A DNA stretch of 64,000 bases from Cryptomeria japonica. Its lineage: Eukaryota > Streptophyta > Pinopsida > Cupressales > Cupressaceae. A model generated the notes under the pieces. That model was not told the origin of the DNA, searched no databases, and saw nothing but the letters and a program-made list of their open reading frames with translations. Positions 24,741-36,558 of the stretch are shown here, in pieces. Both the position numbers and the translations under genes were made by a program. Every line of letters starts with the position of its first letter. Positions within the stretch are counted from its first letter, which is position 1. Location: NCBI RefSeq assembly GCF_030272615.1, contig NC_081409.1:239161832-239225831 (forward strand), read 5' to 3'.

Positions 24741-26117
24741 TTAGAGCATATAAAGAAATCATTATCAACAACATATTCATAAAAAAAATCATAAAATTCC
24801 TATCTTTCTAGATACTAAATAGGATTCATACTCAACAAGTATGCCATATCTAGGTGAATCAAGTAAGTAAGGATTTTGGTCAAATATCCTAAGAGGATCA
24901 CGAGCCAAGAAAAAATCTTAGGCCTTAGAAGCTTGAAGAAATCATAGATCCAATTTGAGGTTGCATGAGCTTTAGGACAAAACCAAAAGAGACGACTAAG
25001 TGTTTCCTAAGAAAGGGTAACATAGTTTAGAGACTCCTAAGTGAATCAATCTAAAACCAATAGGAATATCCTAGTATAAGATACACTAGGCAAAATGAGC
25101 AAGCTTTTACTAAATGATAGTCATCCAAGAATTCTAAAATATTTGTTGCTATGCACAAGCTAAATATTGGAGGATCATATGTCACTAAGCCTTGGTACCA
25201 TAGGTATATAAGGTAAGATTCGAGTGTATCCTTTATGAGACTTATACTTGTGAAGACCAATTTTGTGCAATATTTCTATATGAGTGGAACCAACAACAAT
25301 TTTAAAATGTTTAAAATCCTAGTTGATAAGTCCATACTTTAGTTTGGTGTAAGACCAGTTTTTTTTTTCTTCTGATGGTTCTTGAAAAAGGATTTGCGAG
25401 TGCCTTGATGCCTCTATTAAACAATTTATCATAAGAGACCACCAAAGAGATTGTATATCCTAACAAGTTATCATAAGAGAACTCACCCAATGAACTTCGA
25501 CTACATGCTTATCCTAACAAGTTATCATAGGGGACTACCAAAGAGATTGTTGATTGACGGTAAAAGTAAGCTTGAACCCATTTTCACTCCAAACAAGCCA
25601 TGGATTATAAGCCTCCAGACCTCCATATAATTTTTAGGATAGAATTATTTTAGAACTAAATAGGGTCCTTCATGATGAGAATAATATGGAGGCTAAGGTT
25701 TATATAGGATTTACATGGGCATAAGAATAATAAAAGAGATGCAAAGCAAAGTAAGGTTTTTTCAAGCTTCATCACCCTCAAGGGATACATGGGCATAAGA
25801 AACACTAAAAGAGATGCAAAGGAAAATAAGTTTTTTTCAAGCTTCATCACCCTCAAGGGATTTGATTATCCATTTGGCACATAGAGTTGTACCTTGATGC
25901 TGCATATCTATGAGACTAAGTTGTCCAAAGGTAGGAGGGAGGCAAAAAAACTCTGAGGTAACTCGATGAATGCCTTTACCTTGGTCTAAAGAGGCCCATT
26001 GAAAATATCTAAGGATATTTTCAATATTTTGATAAGATGTCTTAGAAGGAATCCCAGATGAGGAGTAGTAAACATGGGTGCCTACAAGAACTTTAGAAAA
26101 AACCTAGGATTTACCAT

Positions 26118-26151
26118 AGAGAGAGAGAGAGGGGGGGGGGGGGGGGCGGGG
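26118..26151 (+). repeat. (GA)n followed by a run of 16 G
   Basis: The dinucleotide run gagagagagaga is followed by 16 consecutive G at 26131-26146, then c and four more G. It lies inside the decayed LINE. Such a run is prone to slippage in replication and in sequencing, so its exact length is uncertain. Confidence 0.9.
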
Positions 26152-26243
26152 CTTAATAATCTTATAGGACTTTTCTTTCCATTTGATTGATGATAAATTG
26201 CTATAGGATGGAAGAAGAATCTTGAAAGGCAAATGGAATGTTT

Positions 26244-26333
26244 ACCAAATCGAATACTGCTTCATGATCAATCCATTTACACCTAAAATCATTTAGCTAT
26301 GTTAAGTTAGTTAAGAAGATTTCTTAGAGCCCC
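26244..26333. repeat. 90-bp direct repeat, left copy
   Basis: From tttaccaaatcgaatac to gatttcttagagc this is nearly identical to 27849-27938. Both copies are LINE sequence, and they flank a 1.5-kb LTR-like insert. Such a long flanking duplication is not the 4-6 bp made by LTR integration. Confidence 0.85.
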
Positions 26334-26336
26334 TTT

Positions 26337-27848
26337 TCTAGGTGACATGAGATGAGCAGGGGTTGACCTACCATTCGAGTTCCCATAGGTCAATGACATG
26401 GTTAGGGGACTTATTCTGAGGGTCATAGAGCTTTGCAGGCGCTCTGTGAGTCATTTTGGACCTTCAGACGATAGTTCCTATTTTTTAGGGAGAACTGGCA
26501 GTTGACTGAATGACCACCTGGGGGACCAAGGAGTAGAGCAGGATCCTTTTGAGTAGTTACAGGTGTTTGGAGAGAGGTTCCTACTTTTTAGGGTGATTCC
26601 CTACTTTTTAGGAGGTTGTGGCAGTTTCCATATTTGAGGTTCCATAGGACCATACCATGGTTTCAGTTTCAGGAAGATTGGGTGTGTTTCCTAGTTTCTA
26701 GGAGTATCCCTTGATTTTAGGGATGGGACTACCAGTTGGCCCATCTTGTCTGGCATCAGTCACAGACAGGTGACAAAGTCAGATTCATGTTTGGTTGGTT
26801 ATTTTGGGCTATTATTGGATCTATGGAAATATTTTAATATATTTAAATATTTCTTAAGTTGGCGATTAAATAAATTAAAATAAGGCTATGTATATAGCCA
26901 TTTTGGAGTAATAAGGGGTTTTTGGCTTCATCTGGTTTGATATGCCTATGTGTTATAGCTCGTTGGAAAGGTCTTGAACTTTGCTACATGATTCTCACCT
27001 CTCAGAGTCTTTTTGGATGCTTGAAGCTATTTATTCGCAATAAAGTGATATTTTTCTATAGTTTGACGCCATAATTGGGAAAGTATCACTTTAATTATAA
27101 AGCGCAAGCTTTATTATTCTTTAGGATTCGACTTGCAAAGGGAAAGGAGTTATAAGGAGATGAAAACCTAATTGATAGCATCTTTGATCATTTTGAAACT
27201 TGCGAATTTGGGAATTGCTATGGAAGAGTGATTTTGGTCTAGGACGCAAACCCTAGGTTTGAGCTTGTTGGGACGTAGCCCTCAGCAGGAGTTGACAGTG
27301 GATTTATCCAGGATTGAATAGAGATTGTCAGAGGTAGAAGACACATCTTCTTGGCCTAAAGATTCAGCGTGCATATTGGGGGTTTCAACAGGGCGGCTGG
27401 TCTATTTCAGTTGGCACGTGATTTGCAACAACTTCCATGCCTCCTTTGCAACCACGCCTTGTTTGTATGTTGGCTTGAAGGGTTGTATTCAGCTTATTTG
27501 GTCTTCCTTGTTCGTTGCTAGTAATATTCCTCCATCTGGCATCAATCCAGATTGAGAACAACTCTAAATAATTGTATGGATTCTTACTGAATACAAAACT
27601 AGGTTATTTGCCTGGTATGATTTGCAGTATTTTCAGATTGCTTAAATGTTCTTACATATGAACATTGTTTACACAGTTGTTTCTATTTATCACATACTTT
27701 ACTTATAACATCAAAACCCAAAAAGAAACAATCCCTTTCTGCAACTTCTGTCTATTCTATAAGATCACCGGAAAATTACAAAAATATAGTATGTTTCATT
27801 AAGAATTTACGGCAGCAACAGCAAAAGGATCCATTTGGGATCTTTCAT
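26337..27848 (+). mobile_element. LTR-like insert of about 1.5 kb, probable solo LTR
   Basis: It is non-coding, with a distinct base composition from the LINE on both sides. A + strand promoter-like region (ttataagga near 27151) follows a long AT-rich stretch containing ggctatgtatatagcc (about 26885). Repeated ctactttttaggg words occur at about 26580-26610. No pol domain is seen. Its ends could not be matched to a short target duplication. Its identity as a Gypsy-type solo LTR is an inference from architecture. Confidence 0.4.
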
Positions 27849-27938
27849 TTACCAAATTGAATACTTCTTCATGATCAATCCATTTACACCTAGAATCATT
27901 TAGCTATGTTAAGTTAGTTAAGAAGATTTCTTGGAGCA
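27849..27938. repeat. 90-bp direct repeat, right copy
   Basis: From tttaccaaattgaatac to gatttcttggagc this matches 26244-26333 with a handful of substitutions. Confidence 0.85.
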
Positions 27939-28470
27939 CTATGTTTTCTACCATTAAATACTTGAACTAGAAGAAAAGTAAAAAGTATTGAGATATGTAA
28001 GATCAAATTGAAACTACCTTCATCCTTCAAAAGAGTGAGAAAGGAATCATTAATAATATGACTATTAACTAGCTAATGAGAAGAAAAAGGAAGATTGATA
28101 CCTCTCACCAAGTTGTATGTCACAAGATGAACCAAAAAATATCAAAAGCCTTTAGCATTCAAAACATATAAAGAAGAAGAAATAGAGCACCCTTACATTA
28201 TGGATTTAAAAATTTCAAATAGGGAGGTTTGATGACCATTGATAATGATGTAAGGAGAAGCATCAACAAAGAGAATTTCAACAAATCTTAGGAATTTGGG
28301 ACCGTAATTGAAGGCCTAGAGCATGAAAATAATTTTAACTTCTTTCTGTTAGTTGGCTTCATTAGTGAATCTGTGACATTTTGCAAAGTATCATCTTTCT
28401 CTAGCATCACCCTCCTATCCTATACCATGTCATAAAAATGCCAACATTTGAAATCTATGAGCTTCATCCT
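27849..28470 (-). pseudogene. LINE ORF2 palm region, decayed
   Basis: On the - strand, AFNYGPKFLRFVEILFVDAS is followed by PYIIINGHQTSLFEIFKSI and SSLYVLNAKGF, then GINLPF, then LVNSHIINDSFLTLLKDEGS. These correspond to the L1-type RT blocks that end in the (Y/F)ADDS catalytic motif, here changed to INDS, so the enzyme is inactive. The remnant continues, after the 1.5-kb insert, as the thumb/zf-RVT part at 24,750-26,335. Confidence 0.75.
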
Positions 28471-28479
28471 CACATGAAA

Positions 28480-29500
28480 CAATAAACAATATTAATTATA
28501 ATGGAAAATAAATGAAAAACAACAATTCACAACAACACAAGATTTAACATGGTTCACCCAATGTGGGTTACATCCACAAAGAAACAACTGTCCACTTTCT
28601 TCTATTATCTCGTGAAGAAAAAATTACAATATCAAGACTTTTCACATTCCACAACCATTTATTTATCAAGCCATTTTGATAGTTTACAAAGGTCGGTTTA
28701 CATATAGAAATAACAATCGTCTCTTTTATTAAATAATGAGCATTTTTTTCCTTGAGGGTGTTCCCCTAGACTTGTGGGCTCTTTCCCCAAACCCCCATCA
28801 TGGGGATAAGCCCCCTAATCCCTGTAGGAAGGAATTTGGCCCCCCTACACTCCTCTATTAATTGATTTGGGGATAAAATGTGGCCGTCAATCACCAAAAT
28901 TAAAACCCCACAACATGATGAGTCGCCACATAAGTCAACAAGTTTGGGTTGTTTTTTACATATATGACACTCGAATTGTCACAACGAACTCTAAAAGCTC
29001 CTTTGCTCAACCCACATCTAAAAATGTTCTCTTGAGCTATATGGCCTCCTTACAAGCATATGTAGCTTCCATGTAATCAACCTTTGCAATGAAAAAGTGA
29101 CCATAAGTTCTTGTTTCTTATTTCTAAATAATAGCACCACCAAATAAACTAAACATATATCCGCTACTGGATATTTTGTTGTTCACATTTCTTTCCCAAT
29201 TTGAATCCATGAATATCCACTATAAGTGTTGGTCCCTTATAGTATAACCATGATAAAAAAATGTAATACTCAAAGGTACCCTACAAATATTTGAAGACCC
29301 TCTTAATTACACCCTAATGGTCTCATCTAGGATTATCCATAAAGTGAATCAAGACTTATGTTACTTGGGCAATGCTTCAAGGTTTGATCTCATGTAGTGT
29401 AGACTTGATTCGATATGTGGAACTCATCTATGATGCACATCATCAATATTTGAGAATACGTATCTAGAATCTTGTTTGTTTTCATCTTTAGGATAGCGGA
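28480..29500 (-). pseudogene. Copia-type RT/RNase H remnant and possible 3' LTR
   Basis: On the - strand, frames between about 29,400 and 28,860 give VFKYL*GTFEYYIF (the chain-end 'RYLKGT..Y' block), YSGYSWIQIGKE and RNKKQELMVTFSLQ (compare the RNase H 'YSDADWAG' and 'WSSKKQ' blocks) and DNSSVIYVKNNPNLLTY (compare 'DNQSAI.LA.NP'). These are diagnostic of Ty1/copia polyprotein ends. Stops and frameshifts are frequent. The DNA beyond, 28,480-28,860, contains a G-rich tract and a taacatggttcaccc word common in plant copia LTRs, so it may be the 3' LTR. Confidence 0.65.
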
Positions 29501-30430
29501 TCTTGTTAAGGTGGTGCGTAGGGGTACCATTTAGAAATTTATTAACTTGATAGATGAACAGGTTCTATTAAATCAAACCCCTTTGCGAAGCTGACTTTGA
29601 TGAGAAGTATTGAAGATACAATATGTGGGCATACAAATGACCTCTATGGTGTGTGAGAATTGATTCTTTATTGCCCTTTGGAAATTAAAATGTATTCTAA
29701 TGATTTTCTCCTTGAATTTACATATGAATTAATTGCACATTGAATTTCTTTAGATTTACTATGACATAGTAACATGTTGTATGAATGTGCTTTAAATCAT
29801 CAAATAAAGACTAGTACAAAAGGGTACAAGATTGAACTAGATAAAAGCTATGCAATTGAAAAATAAACTATAAGGATAAAATAATAATCTTAAGGCAAAG
29901 AGTAATAATATGAACACAAGTAAGAATGAAGGTGCAATAATGACAAATAAATAGTAAAAGAGAATAAATGCAAAACAAAAATAAATAAAAATAAATTAAT
30001 ATATATCAAACCCATCACAAAATAAATATTTTTCAAATATTATTATATTTAAACATTTTATCAAAATAAATATAAAAAAAAAAAAATCGCCAAAATTTAT
30101 ATATCCCATATTGGTACAAGACCTATATTTTTGAATCCTAACAAAACATTCATTTTTATTATCATTAAAAGCCACAAATGCATGAATACTAAGAGGTTGG
30201 CAGATTTTTATTCACATTAAACTCAAATAAACTCCACTGTACTTTCTGTACTCTATAGTTACTAATGGGCATTTAAATGCTGGTCGAAGAAAGACTCGTA
30301 AAAAAGATGTTCTTCTATAGATGTTTATTTTTTTGCTATTAGCAGTGATATTGTACTGATGTTAGTAGTATTATATTGGTTCTTGTTAGCAGATTTGTAA
30401 TTGATTTTTCTATTTAATTATTTTAATTTG
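29501..30430. other. AT-rich intergenic DNA
   Basis: No gene or assignable repeat was found. It borders the first copy of the tandem segmental duplication. Confidence 0.35.
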
Positions 30431-31067
30431 ATTTCAATATTAAAAAACGGTCATTCATAAATCTTACACTAACACACATGATAATCATTAAATTTTTTTT
30501 ATTTTTTTCAAAACATTTATTTATGAAAAATTATATTTTTTTAATATTCTTTTAAATAAAGATTTATATAAAATTGAATTAGAAAAAGATTAGGCCTCAC
30601 ATAAAGCAAAAATTCACATTTATATACTAAAATGAAAACCAACTTACAATTACAAAAGTAAAAGCTTATATTTCAAAGTAAAAATAAATATAAATTGTCT
30701 ATGCAAGCGTGCATATATTTCACCCATTGAATGATTTCCCCCAGACTTCAATAAAATTCATCACAATGATTTTGTTTCCCATTGATATCTATTTCCGACA
30801 GGCAATTATTCGATTTGTAAGTACCCCACACCTTACTTTACCTAGAACTTCTATTGTGAGGTTTCTTTTATTTATTGTTTAATCTTTAAGAGTATTAAAC
30901 TGAAGAGGTATTATAATACTATTGTAGATAGTGTTCATAAAATAGATGATTTGGTTTAGGGTTAGAAGAGGAGGAAGTGAGAATTCAGAAAAATAGAGAA
31001 AATATATGAATAAAATAGTAATATAAAATATTTATATGATAAAATAAAAATAAAAAAAAATTAATTT

Positions 31068-31315
31068 TTAAGTAAAAGAGGGGTAAAAATTTATTCAAAA
31101 CAAAGAGAAATACAAAGTAAGGATCAATGATTTAGTAGATATTGGAGCACTACACAACCCTGTGGTTATCCACTAACTGTTAGCATGTGAGACATTTCCA
31201 AAGATAATTGTCCCCCATCCACACTATATTCCAACCCCGCATTTGAACAGAAGCCCATTTGACTAAACAATCCTTTATAGTAAAACAAGAGAAATAATTA
31301 TTGATTGCATCTCCT
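31068..31315 (-). pseudogene. LINE 3' end (5'-truncated)
   Basis: On the - strand the text DCLVKWASVQMRGWNIVW is the end of a LINE RNase H domain, closely matching DCLGKWTSNQM at 40,888 in this window. The + strand boundary word ggggtaaaaatttattc (31080) is the complement of that LINE's 3' terminal sequence and recurs at 40,757. Only about 240 bp of this copy remains. Confidence 0.65.
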
Positions 31316-31338
31316 ACAATAACAAATATTTATTTAAC

Positions 31339-31909
31339 ACTCCCCTCTCCCACACCTCGGAGGACGATGGTAGAAGAAAGAGGAGTAGTGTTGGGGCTCC
31401 AAGGCTATCTCTGAAGATATTATGGGTGTTAAGAAAAAGCTGGAGCACCTGGAGTCTTATGTCAACAAGATTGGGAAATTCGTTGTCAAAGTTATGCACT
31501 CGTCTGCTACCTTTCTGTGCTTGCTTCAACAGGACAAAACGGACCCGGAAGGGATGGGCAGTGACACCACTAAGGAACTGTTTCAGTTCCTGGCTGATGA
31601 CTGGACTAGGTTCATGCTCTCCAAGCACATGGATGCTAATAATTAAGTTGTATGGTTGGTTTCCATCCTTTTGCTTTAGTTTATGTCGCTGGAACGCTGG
31701 TTTGCATAGTAATACTGATACTCTTAATAGTTATTATGACATTATGATGGGCTACTGCTGGTTATGGCGCTTATTGGACAAGATTGGTTCCAATCTTGAG
31801 TTATCCAATAGCGGTAGACAGTTTTTGTTTTTGATTATTAGAGTGGGGGTTGGCTGACTGTCGCGTTTCTCTCGGGTCAACCCCCGGTTTTGGCTGCTTT
31901 CTAATAAAA
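31339..31909 (+). mobile_element. 571-bp retroposon with 18-bp target duplication
   Basis: The insert is bounded by two exact copies of aacaaatatttatttaac, at 31321-31338 and 31910-31927, and ends ctttctaataaaa. This is the structure of a LINE-mobilised retroposon. Inside is a frame (31422-31646) for a 74-residue product that reads KKLEHLESYVNKIGKFVVK and ELFQFLADDWTRFMLSKHM, with no domain I know. It is probably the 3' end of an uncharacterised LINE or a sequence mobilised by one. Confidence 0.75.
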
Positions 31910-32891
31910 AACAAATATTTATTTAACCAAAAAAATTGGATATCATTTTGCCTACATGTTTAGAGATTGTTATATAAACCATTTTTTTTTGTCAAGGTCA
32001 ACTCAGACTAGACTCAACCATATTAAACAAATATTTGTTTCCATGATTTTTATTTGCAAGTTGATTCTATTAAGAGGCCATTAGTCTAACTAACTGCCAT
32101 TTAAATTTAGTGCATTTATTTCTTATATAACACCTAAATGCTATTTTTTTTTTCAAATGGAGAGTGATATTATTCTAAAGCAAGTGTAATTGTATTACAC
32201 AACGATCATTGTTAGAGTATTATTTGCATTTGTGTTTGACAAGAATTATTTTTATAATTAACAATTATAATATATGCACAAATCATTAAAAAATTATACT
32301 TATTTTTATTTTTTATATTTATGTCAAAAGAAGTCATTTTATTTGAACCTTGAAAGTTATGAGTTTATGCTTACACTCTTTTATTTGAACAAAATATTAA
32401 AACCTTTTTCTTCTATCTTTTTTGAATCTTTGTAAGTTATGCATTGTCATCATGTGCAATATTTTTATATATTTATTTTTATGAAGATTTCTCTTCAAAT
32501 TTGTTTTTGCTATCTTATATGGGAGCACTCAAATCTTTTTGGCTAAGTACCAAAAATTGGGGGCATCCATTACCCCAAATTTATGCAGGGGTAGATCCTA
32601 GCCTCAACCATTTTTTATATTGAAACCTAGATAGAATCTATTGACATGTACAAAATTTAAATACTAAAAGATTTTTTTTTTATTATTATATTAATTTTTT
32701 TTTCCTCAAACAATTGTTGAGAATGCTAGAATTAATAACTTTTACATGGGCAAAACCATCAAATCATTCTGGATTTTTCTGGTTGAACTACATTATTAAA
32801 TAACTAGCAGCCAAATGAAGTGTTTTAAATTCGCAACCTCCATTTTTTTTCTTATTTTTATAAAATTTAATTAGTAAGATCTAACCTATTT

Positions 32892-33605
32892 CGCCACAAA
32901 GGTGTTTCTACCTGGTGGAAGAATGCTACTGCTGATCACTTAACAATCAATGCTCTTGACTCTGTGTATGTTGTCTCCTCTCATGAGGATGATGTCGATG
33001 TCGTGCCCCAATGCTCTTGACTCTACGTATGTTGGCTCCTTTCATGAGGATGATGTCGATGTCGTGCCCCTCACAACTACTGATGCTCATGTTGCTCCTT
33101 TTGTGGCCTCATCTCCCGAGGTCCCCACTTCTGCTTGTCCTGTTCTGTAGCCACGATCTCTTGTTGCTAGATCTGTTGTTGTTGTTTCGTCACAACCTAC
33201 TGATTCTCTAAAACAACCTCCCATTGTTTTGTTGCAGCACTCTGTTGACACGACTATTTGTAACCCTGCGGGCTCCCTTTCGGCTGATCTCTCCTTTGAT
33301 GGACCTAATGACAACATCGCTAGACTGTGGTTGCTCGCAGGCGGAAGGGGAAGTCTTCTCCCCTACCCCAAACCTCCCCTTGTTGGGGTTTGGGTGGCTC
33401 TCCCCCCTTGAGTGGGGTCCTTTTTGTTCTCCGGTTGGATAGGATTCCTTGCTTGTCTTACTATGTTTGTTTCTAATTGCCTTTGGGCTGTTGTTCTTTT
33501 TGCCAACATCATCTCTCTTGATGTTGCTTGTTGTCTGTTGATAGTTTTTGACTATGTTAAAGATCAGTGCCCTAGTTAACGTTGCTTTACTAATAAAAAA
33601 AATAT
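32892..33605 (+). mobile_element. 714-bp retroposon with empty site in copy 3
   Basis: It starts cgccacaaagg and ends ctttactaataaaaaaa, with ctattt/ctatat at the borders (32886-32891, 33606-33611). Block Y of copy 3 (near 56,940) has an uninterrupted ctatttttattagagataagg at the same place, so the insert is real and younger than the duplication or was lost in the others. The end resembles that of the 31,339 retroposon (taataaaaa). The 5' part is a truncated frame (STWWKNATADHLTINALDS) of LINE type. Confidence 0.65.
32948..33069 (+). repeat. 61-bp tandem duplication
   Basis: The unit caatgctcttgactctgtg... at 32948-33008 repeats at 33009-33069 with few changes; both end in gatgtcgatgtcgtgcccc. 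It lies inside the 714-bp retroposon. Confidence 0.9.
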
Positions 33606-34461
33606 CTATATTATAGATAAGGTAGAAGCGAAGCTGAATCTGAGTTGTAAGAATAGACATACTAACCACATTTAGTTCTACCAAATCTCAAATTAGACAA
33701 TGATATGTCTAAAAATGGATTGGAGTAGATGATAGTGGAAAATCGTTACTTTCAGGGAAAATTAGACAAATGGGACTATATGGGTAGTGTACATAACTAT
33801 TCAAATTTAAATCGGGTACTCATATTAATGGTTGATTTATGTATTATATTTGGATAATGTTAATTTAGAGATCAAAATGTGTCCGTGAGTGTATTTTTTC
33901 TATATTTAATAGTTCAATTAAAAATTAACAAACAACTATATGCTGATTTTTAATTTAATTATTAAATACACAAGAAGTACAGTTGATGGTATATTTTAGT
34001 CTCTTTTTGTGGTGTCGTAATTGTCAAATGGGAAAAAGTTTAGAAAAGTTTTAGACAGTCATCAACTGGTATATGGTCATACCTATTAAAAAGGGTTGTG
34101 CACTCTACTCATGAAAAATGATGTTTCTTTTGAGATTTGTGAAAAAAAGAAGTTTTGGTGGTAACTTAAATTTGATTTTTGTATAATGTATTTAGATATT
34201 TTTGTTGATGATTGTATTGTATGGAAAAGGAGATTTTGAATAGATTGTCAAAATTATATAGAGATTGCTGAAAGGGTTAACAACCTTGACATCATTGTTG
34301 CTGCAAAGTGGGTCACTCTAGTGCTATTTGCCCCACAAACAAGAAATATCAACTCAAGTTGTTGATAAGGATGATCAAAAGGTTGAAAGTAGAGGGAAAG
34401 CCCCTATTAACTGCAGCCAGATGGGCACTTCTTCTTGGATTCAAGGTTGAATGATATTTCT

Positions 34462-34720
34462 TTATCCTTGTGTCTTGAAAAGAAGCATTGAGCAAGTTAA
34501 CTCGTACACTATGAGGCAATTTTTCGAACAGTTTGGTTTTAAACCACTTTGAATTTGGGTTGTTTGTTTGTTTGGTTTATTGGCTTTTATTGAGCTTTAG
34601 TTGTTTCTCGTGGTTGTTCTTTTTTGTTCTATAGTGCTTATTGCATATCTTTCTTTATGTACAAGAGTCTAGGCCCTTTCTAAATCCCTGTTTTCATTAA
34701 TCACAAATAAGAACTTTCAC
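34462..34720 (+). mobile_element. Insertion of about 250 bp, retroposon-like
   Basis: In copy 2 the DNA runs directly from gttgaatgatatttcttt to caccatcgctaccataatat (46318-46358). In copy 1 about 250 bp, T/G-rich and ending aatcacaaataag, separates the same flanks. It is probably a 5'-truncated retroposon. The ends are known only to within a few bases. Confidence 0.45.
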
Positions 34721-35337
34721 TATCCTACCATAATATAAATTTTAAAATAAAAACTGAGGCAACCTGAAAAATGCAACCTAAATGCAGTCACTCAAACATA
34801 ATTTCACCAATTTATTTAAGATCCAATTTATCATACCAAAGTGCAAAATTGACTCTTGAAATTACAGATAAAGCTTGAATGATTTATAGCTTGTGGGTCA
34901 TTCCAATTTTTGAAGTGCTACAAAGAAACTGCTATAATACCTCAGTAGAAAACTTAACCAGTATGTGACCCACCAAGTCTAAAGTGCCTTTTAAAACAGC
35001 CCATCAAAAGCCTGTCTATTTGCGAGCGAATACAAGAAGTTTTCTCACTTTATGTTATGCAGTTTATCACAAACTCTTAACAAATATATTCTATTTTATT
35101 CTGACCACGTTGCATGCCTAAGACTTTTCAGCTACTCTGAGTCAATTCATGTGACCTGCTAATCCAATGCTCCTGATCTTCCACCAATGACATGGCACAT
35201 GTAGTCATGCTGATCAAAAAATACTAATCTTCAGCTAAAACCTCTTAATAGAAATTATTCAATGGATTTCAAATATTTGATATATCACATTCAAATGGGA
35301 CCTTATCAGAATAAATGCAACAGTAATGTCTAATTGA

Positions 35338-35491
35338 AAGTTCTGGTTTCAAAATGGTAATATGGATTGACTAACATGCATGTTAGTCGCGCATTTTACA
35401 CCGTCGATTTTGTAATAAACGGCTGCGATTGACTAACATATCACTATCACACTGTACGAAAAATCTGTTTTGAAACCAGAATAGCTTCGAC
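35338..35491. mobile_element. 154-bp MITE, MULE-like, with 9-bp target duplication
   Basis: Inverted arms ttctggtttcaaaa (35341-35354) and ttttgaaaccagaa (35468-35481) lie near both ends. The flanks are tctaattga (35329-35337) and tctaactga (35492-35500), a 9-bp duplication with one change, the size made by Mutator-like transposases. Copies 2 (near 46,945) and 3 (near 59,015) carry an unoccupied site. Inside is a perfect 20-bp palindrome, gactaacatgcatgttagtc, at 35369-35388. It has no coding capacity. Confidence 0.8.
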
Positions 35492-36558
35492 TCTAACTGA
35501 ATGAGAGAACACACTTAAATTATTATTTTGAAATGGTCTATGACTAATTTTAAGAAAATCTGTTGGAAAGTTGCAGGTGGAACAATTCCCAATTAAGGTG
35601 GAGGACAACATCAATACAGAAGCTACAATTAATCATACCAATTGACCAGCTATCAATTTGATCTGACAAAAACTCACAACTACTTCTTAGATGATAATGT
35701 CACACATTAATTATAAAATCATTGTAATGATTCTTTTTGACTGTTCTACCGTTCAAAGCAAGATAAAAATGGGCATTAGTCACGTATTACAATGATACCT
35801 GACTGTTCTGTTTTGCTATTAAACATAACCATCAGTCACTTATTACCCACGCCTGGGGCATGGCATGATAACACTTCCCAGAACTGTTTAGGTTGGCCAA
35901 GTGGGTCATGGCAGAGCTCTTGCAATGATGATTATCTAAGTCTAAAAGCCTTCCTAATGGTGGAAAGATGTAATGGTCAACACTGTGACCTTACCTTAAT
36001 CTTCAAAGGTTTATACATCAATTCATGTATATATTTCAAGGAAACCATGCATCAATAACATTGCATAAGTCTTATGTTGACCACTTAGATTATCAACGCT
36101 TTTGGTGAGTCTTTTCGGGATATTGGGTCTTCTCCTCTCATTCCCCCTACAAAACAGGCTTAGAAGGAAGTTAATCTTAGAGTTGGGATGGATATAAGAG
36201 TTCTATTATTACAACTCTTTCAGTTTATATTGGTAAGTCCCACCTAACTCTTGTATTGGTGAGTTCCACCTAATTCTATTTTTCTTATTGTTCAACCTCT
36301 CATTTCTATTATTCTTGTTATTTCTTTGACTCTGGTTCAAGAGTCTTTTTGCTACCAAAGCAGTTGATCAACAATTAGATTATCTTGCTAGATGTTCTTC
36401 TATTGATATTAGACTCATGGATGGGCTCCCCAAGGAAGTGATGCCACCTCACAAATCCCCCTTGCACATCCCATACCTCGCCCTCCTCCTAGATTTGAGG
36501 ACTTAGATGAAAACGTTTCTTGAATAATTATTCAAGCCTTCCAAAATTTGTCTCTCAG

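Larger units (their letters stand above)
24750..26335 (-). pseudogene. LINE ORF2 C-terminal part, decayed
   Basis: On the - strand, HVYYSSSGIPSKTSYQNIEN and TFGQLSLIDMQHQGTTLCAK (about 26,060-25,880) are followed by WIIKSLEGDEAWKNLFSF. Further down comes a zinc-finger-type reverse-transcriptase-associated block (zf-RVT), ETLSRLFWFCPKAHATSNW and FKLLRPKIFSWLVILLGYLT (about 25,000-24,880). This is the order of the thumb/connection region in plant L1-type ORF2. Multiple stops and frameshifts are present. It is the downstream part of the LINE whose palm region lies at 27,849-28,470. Confidence 0.75.

Noticed and set aside
35792-36058. 88-codon + strand open frame in block Z
   Set aside because: The frame is broken in the otherwise very similar copies 2 and 3, so it is not under coding selection.
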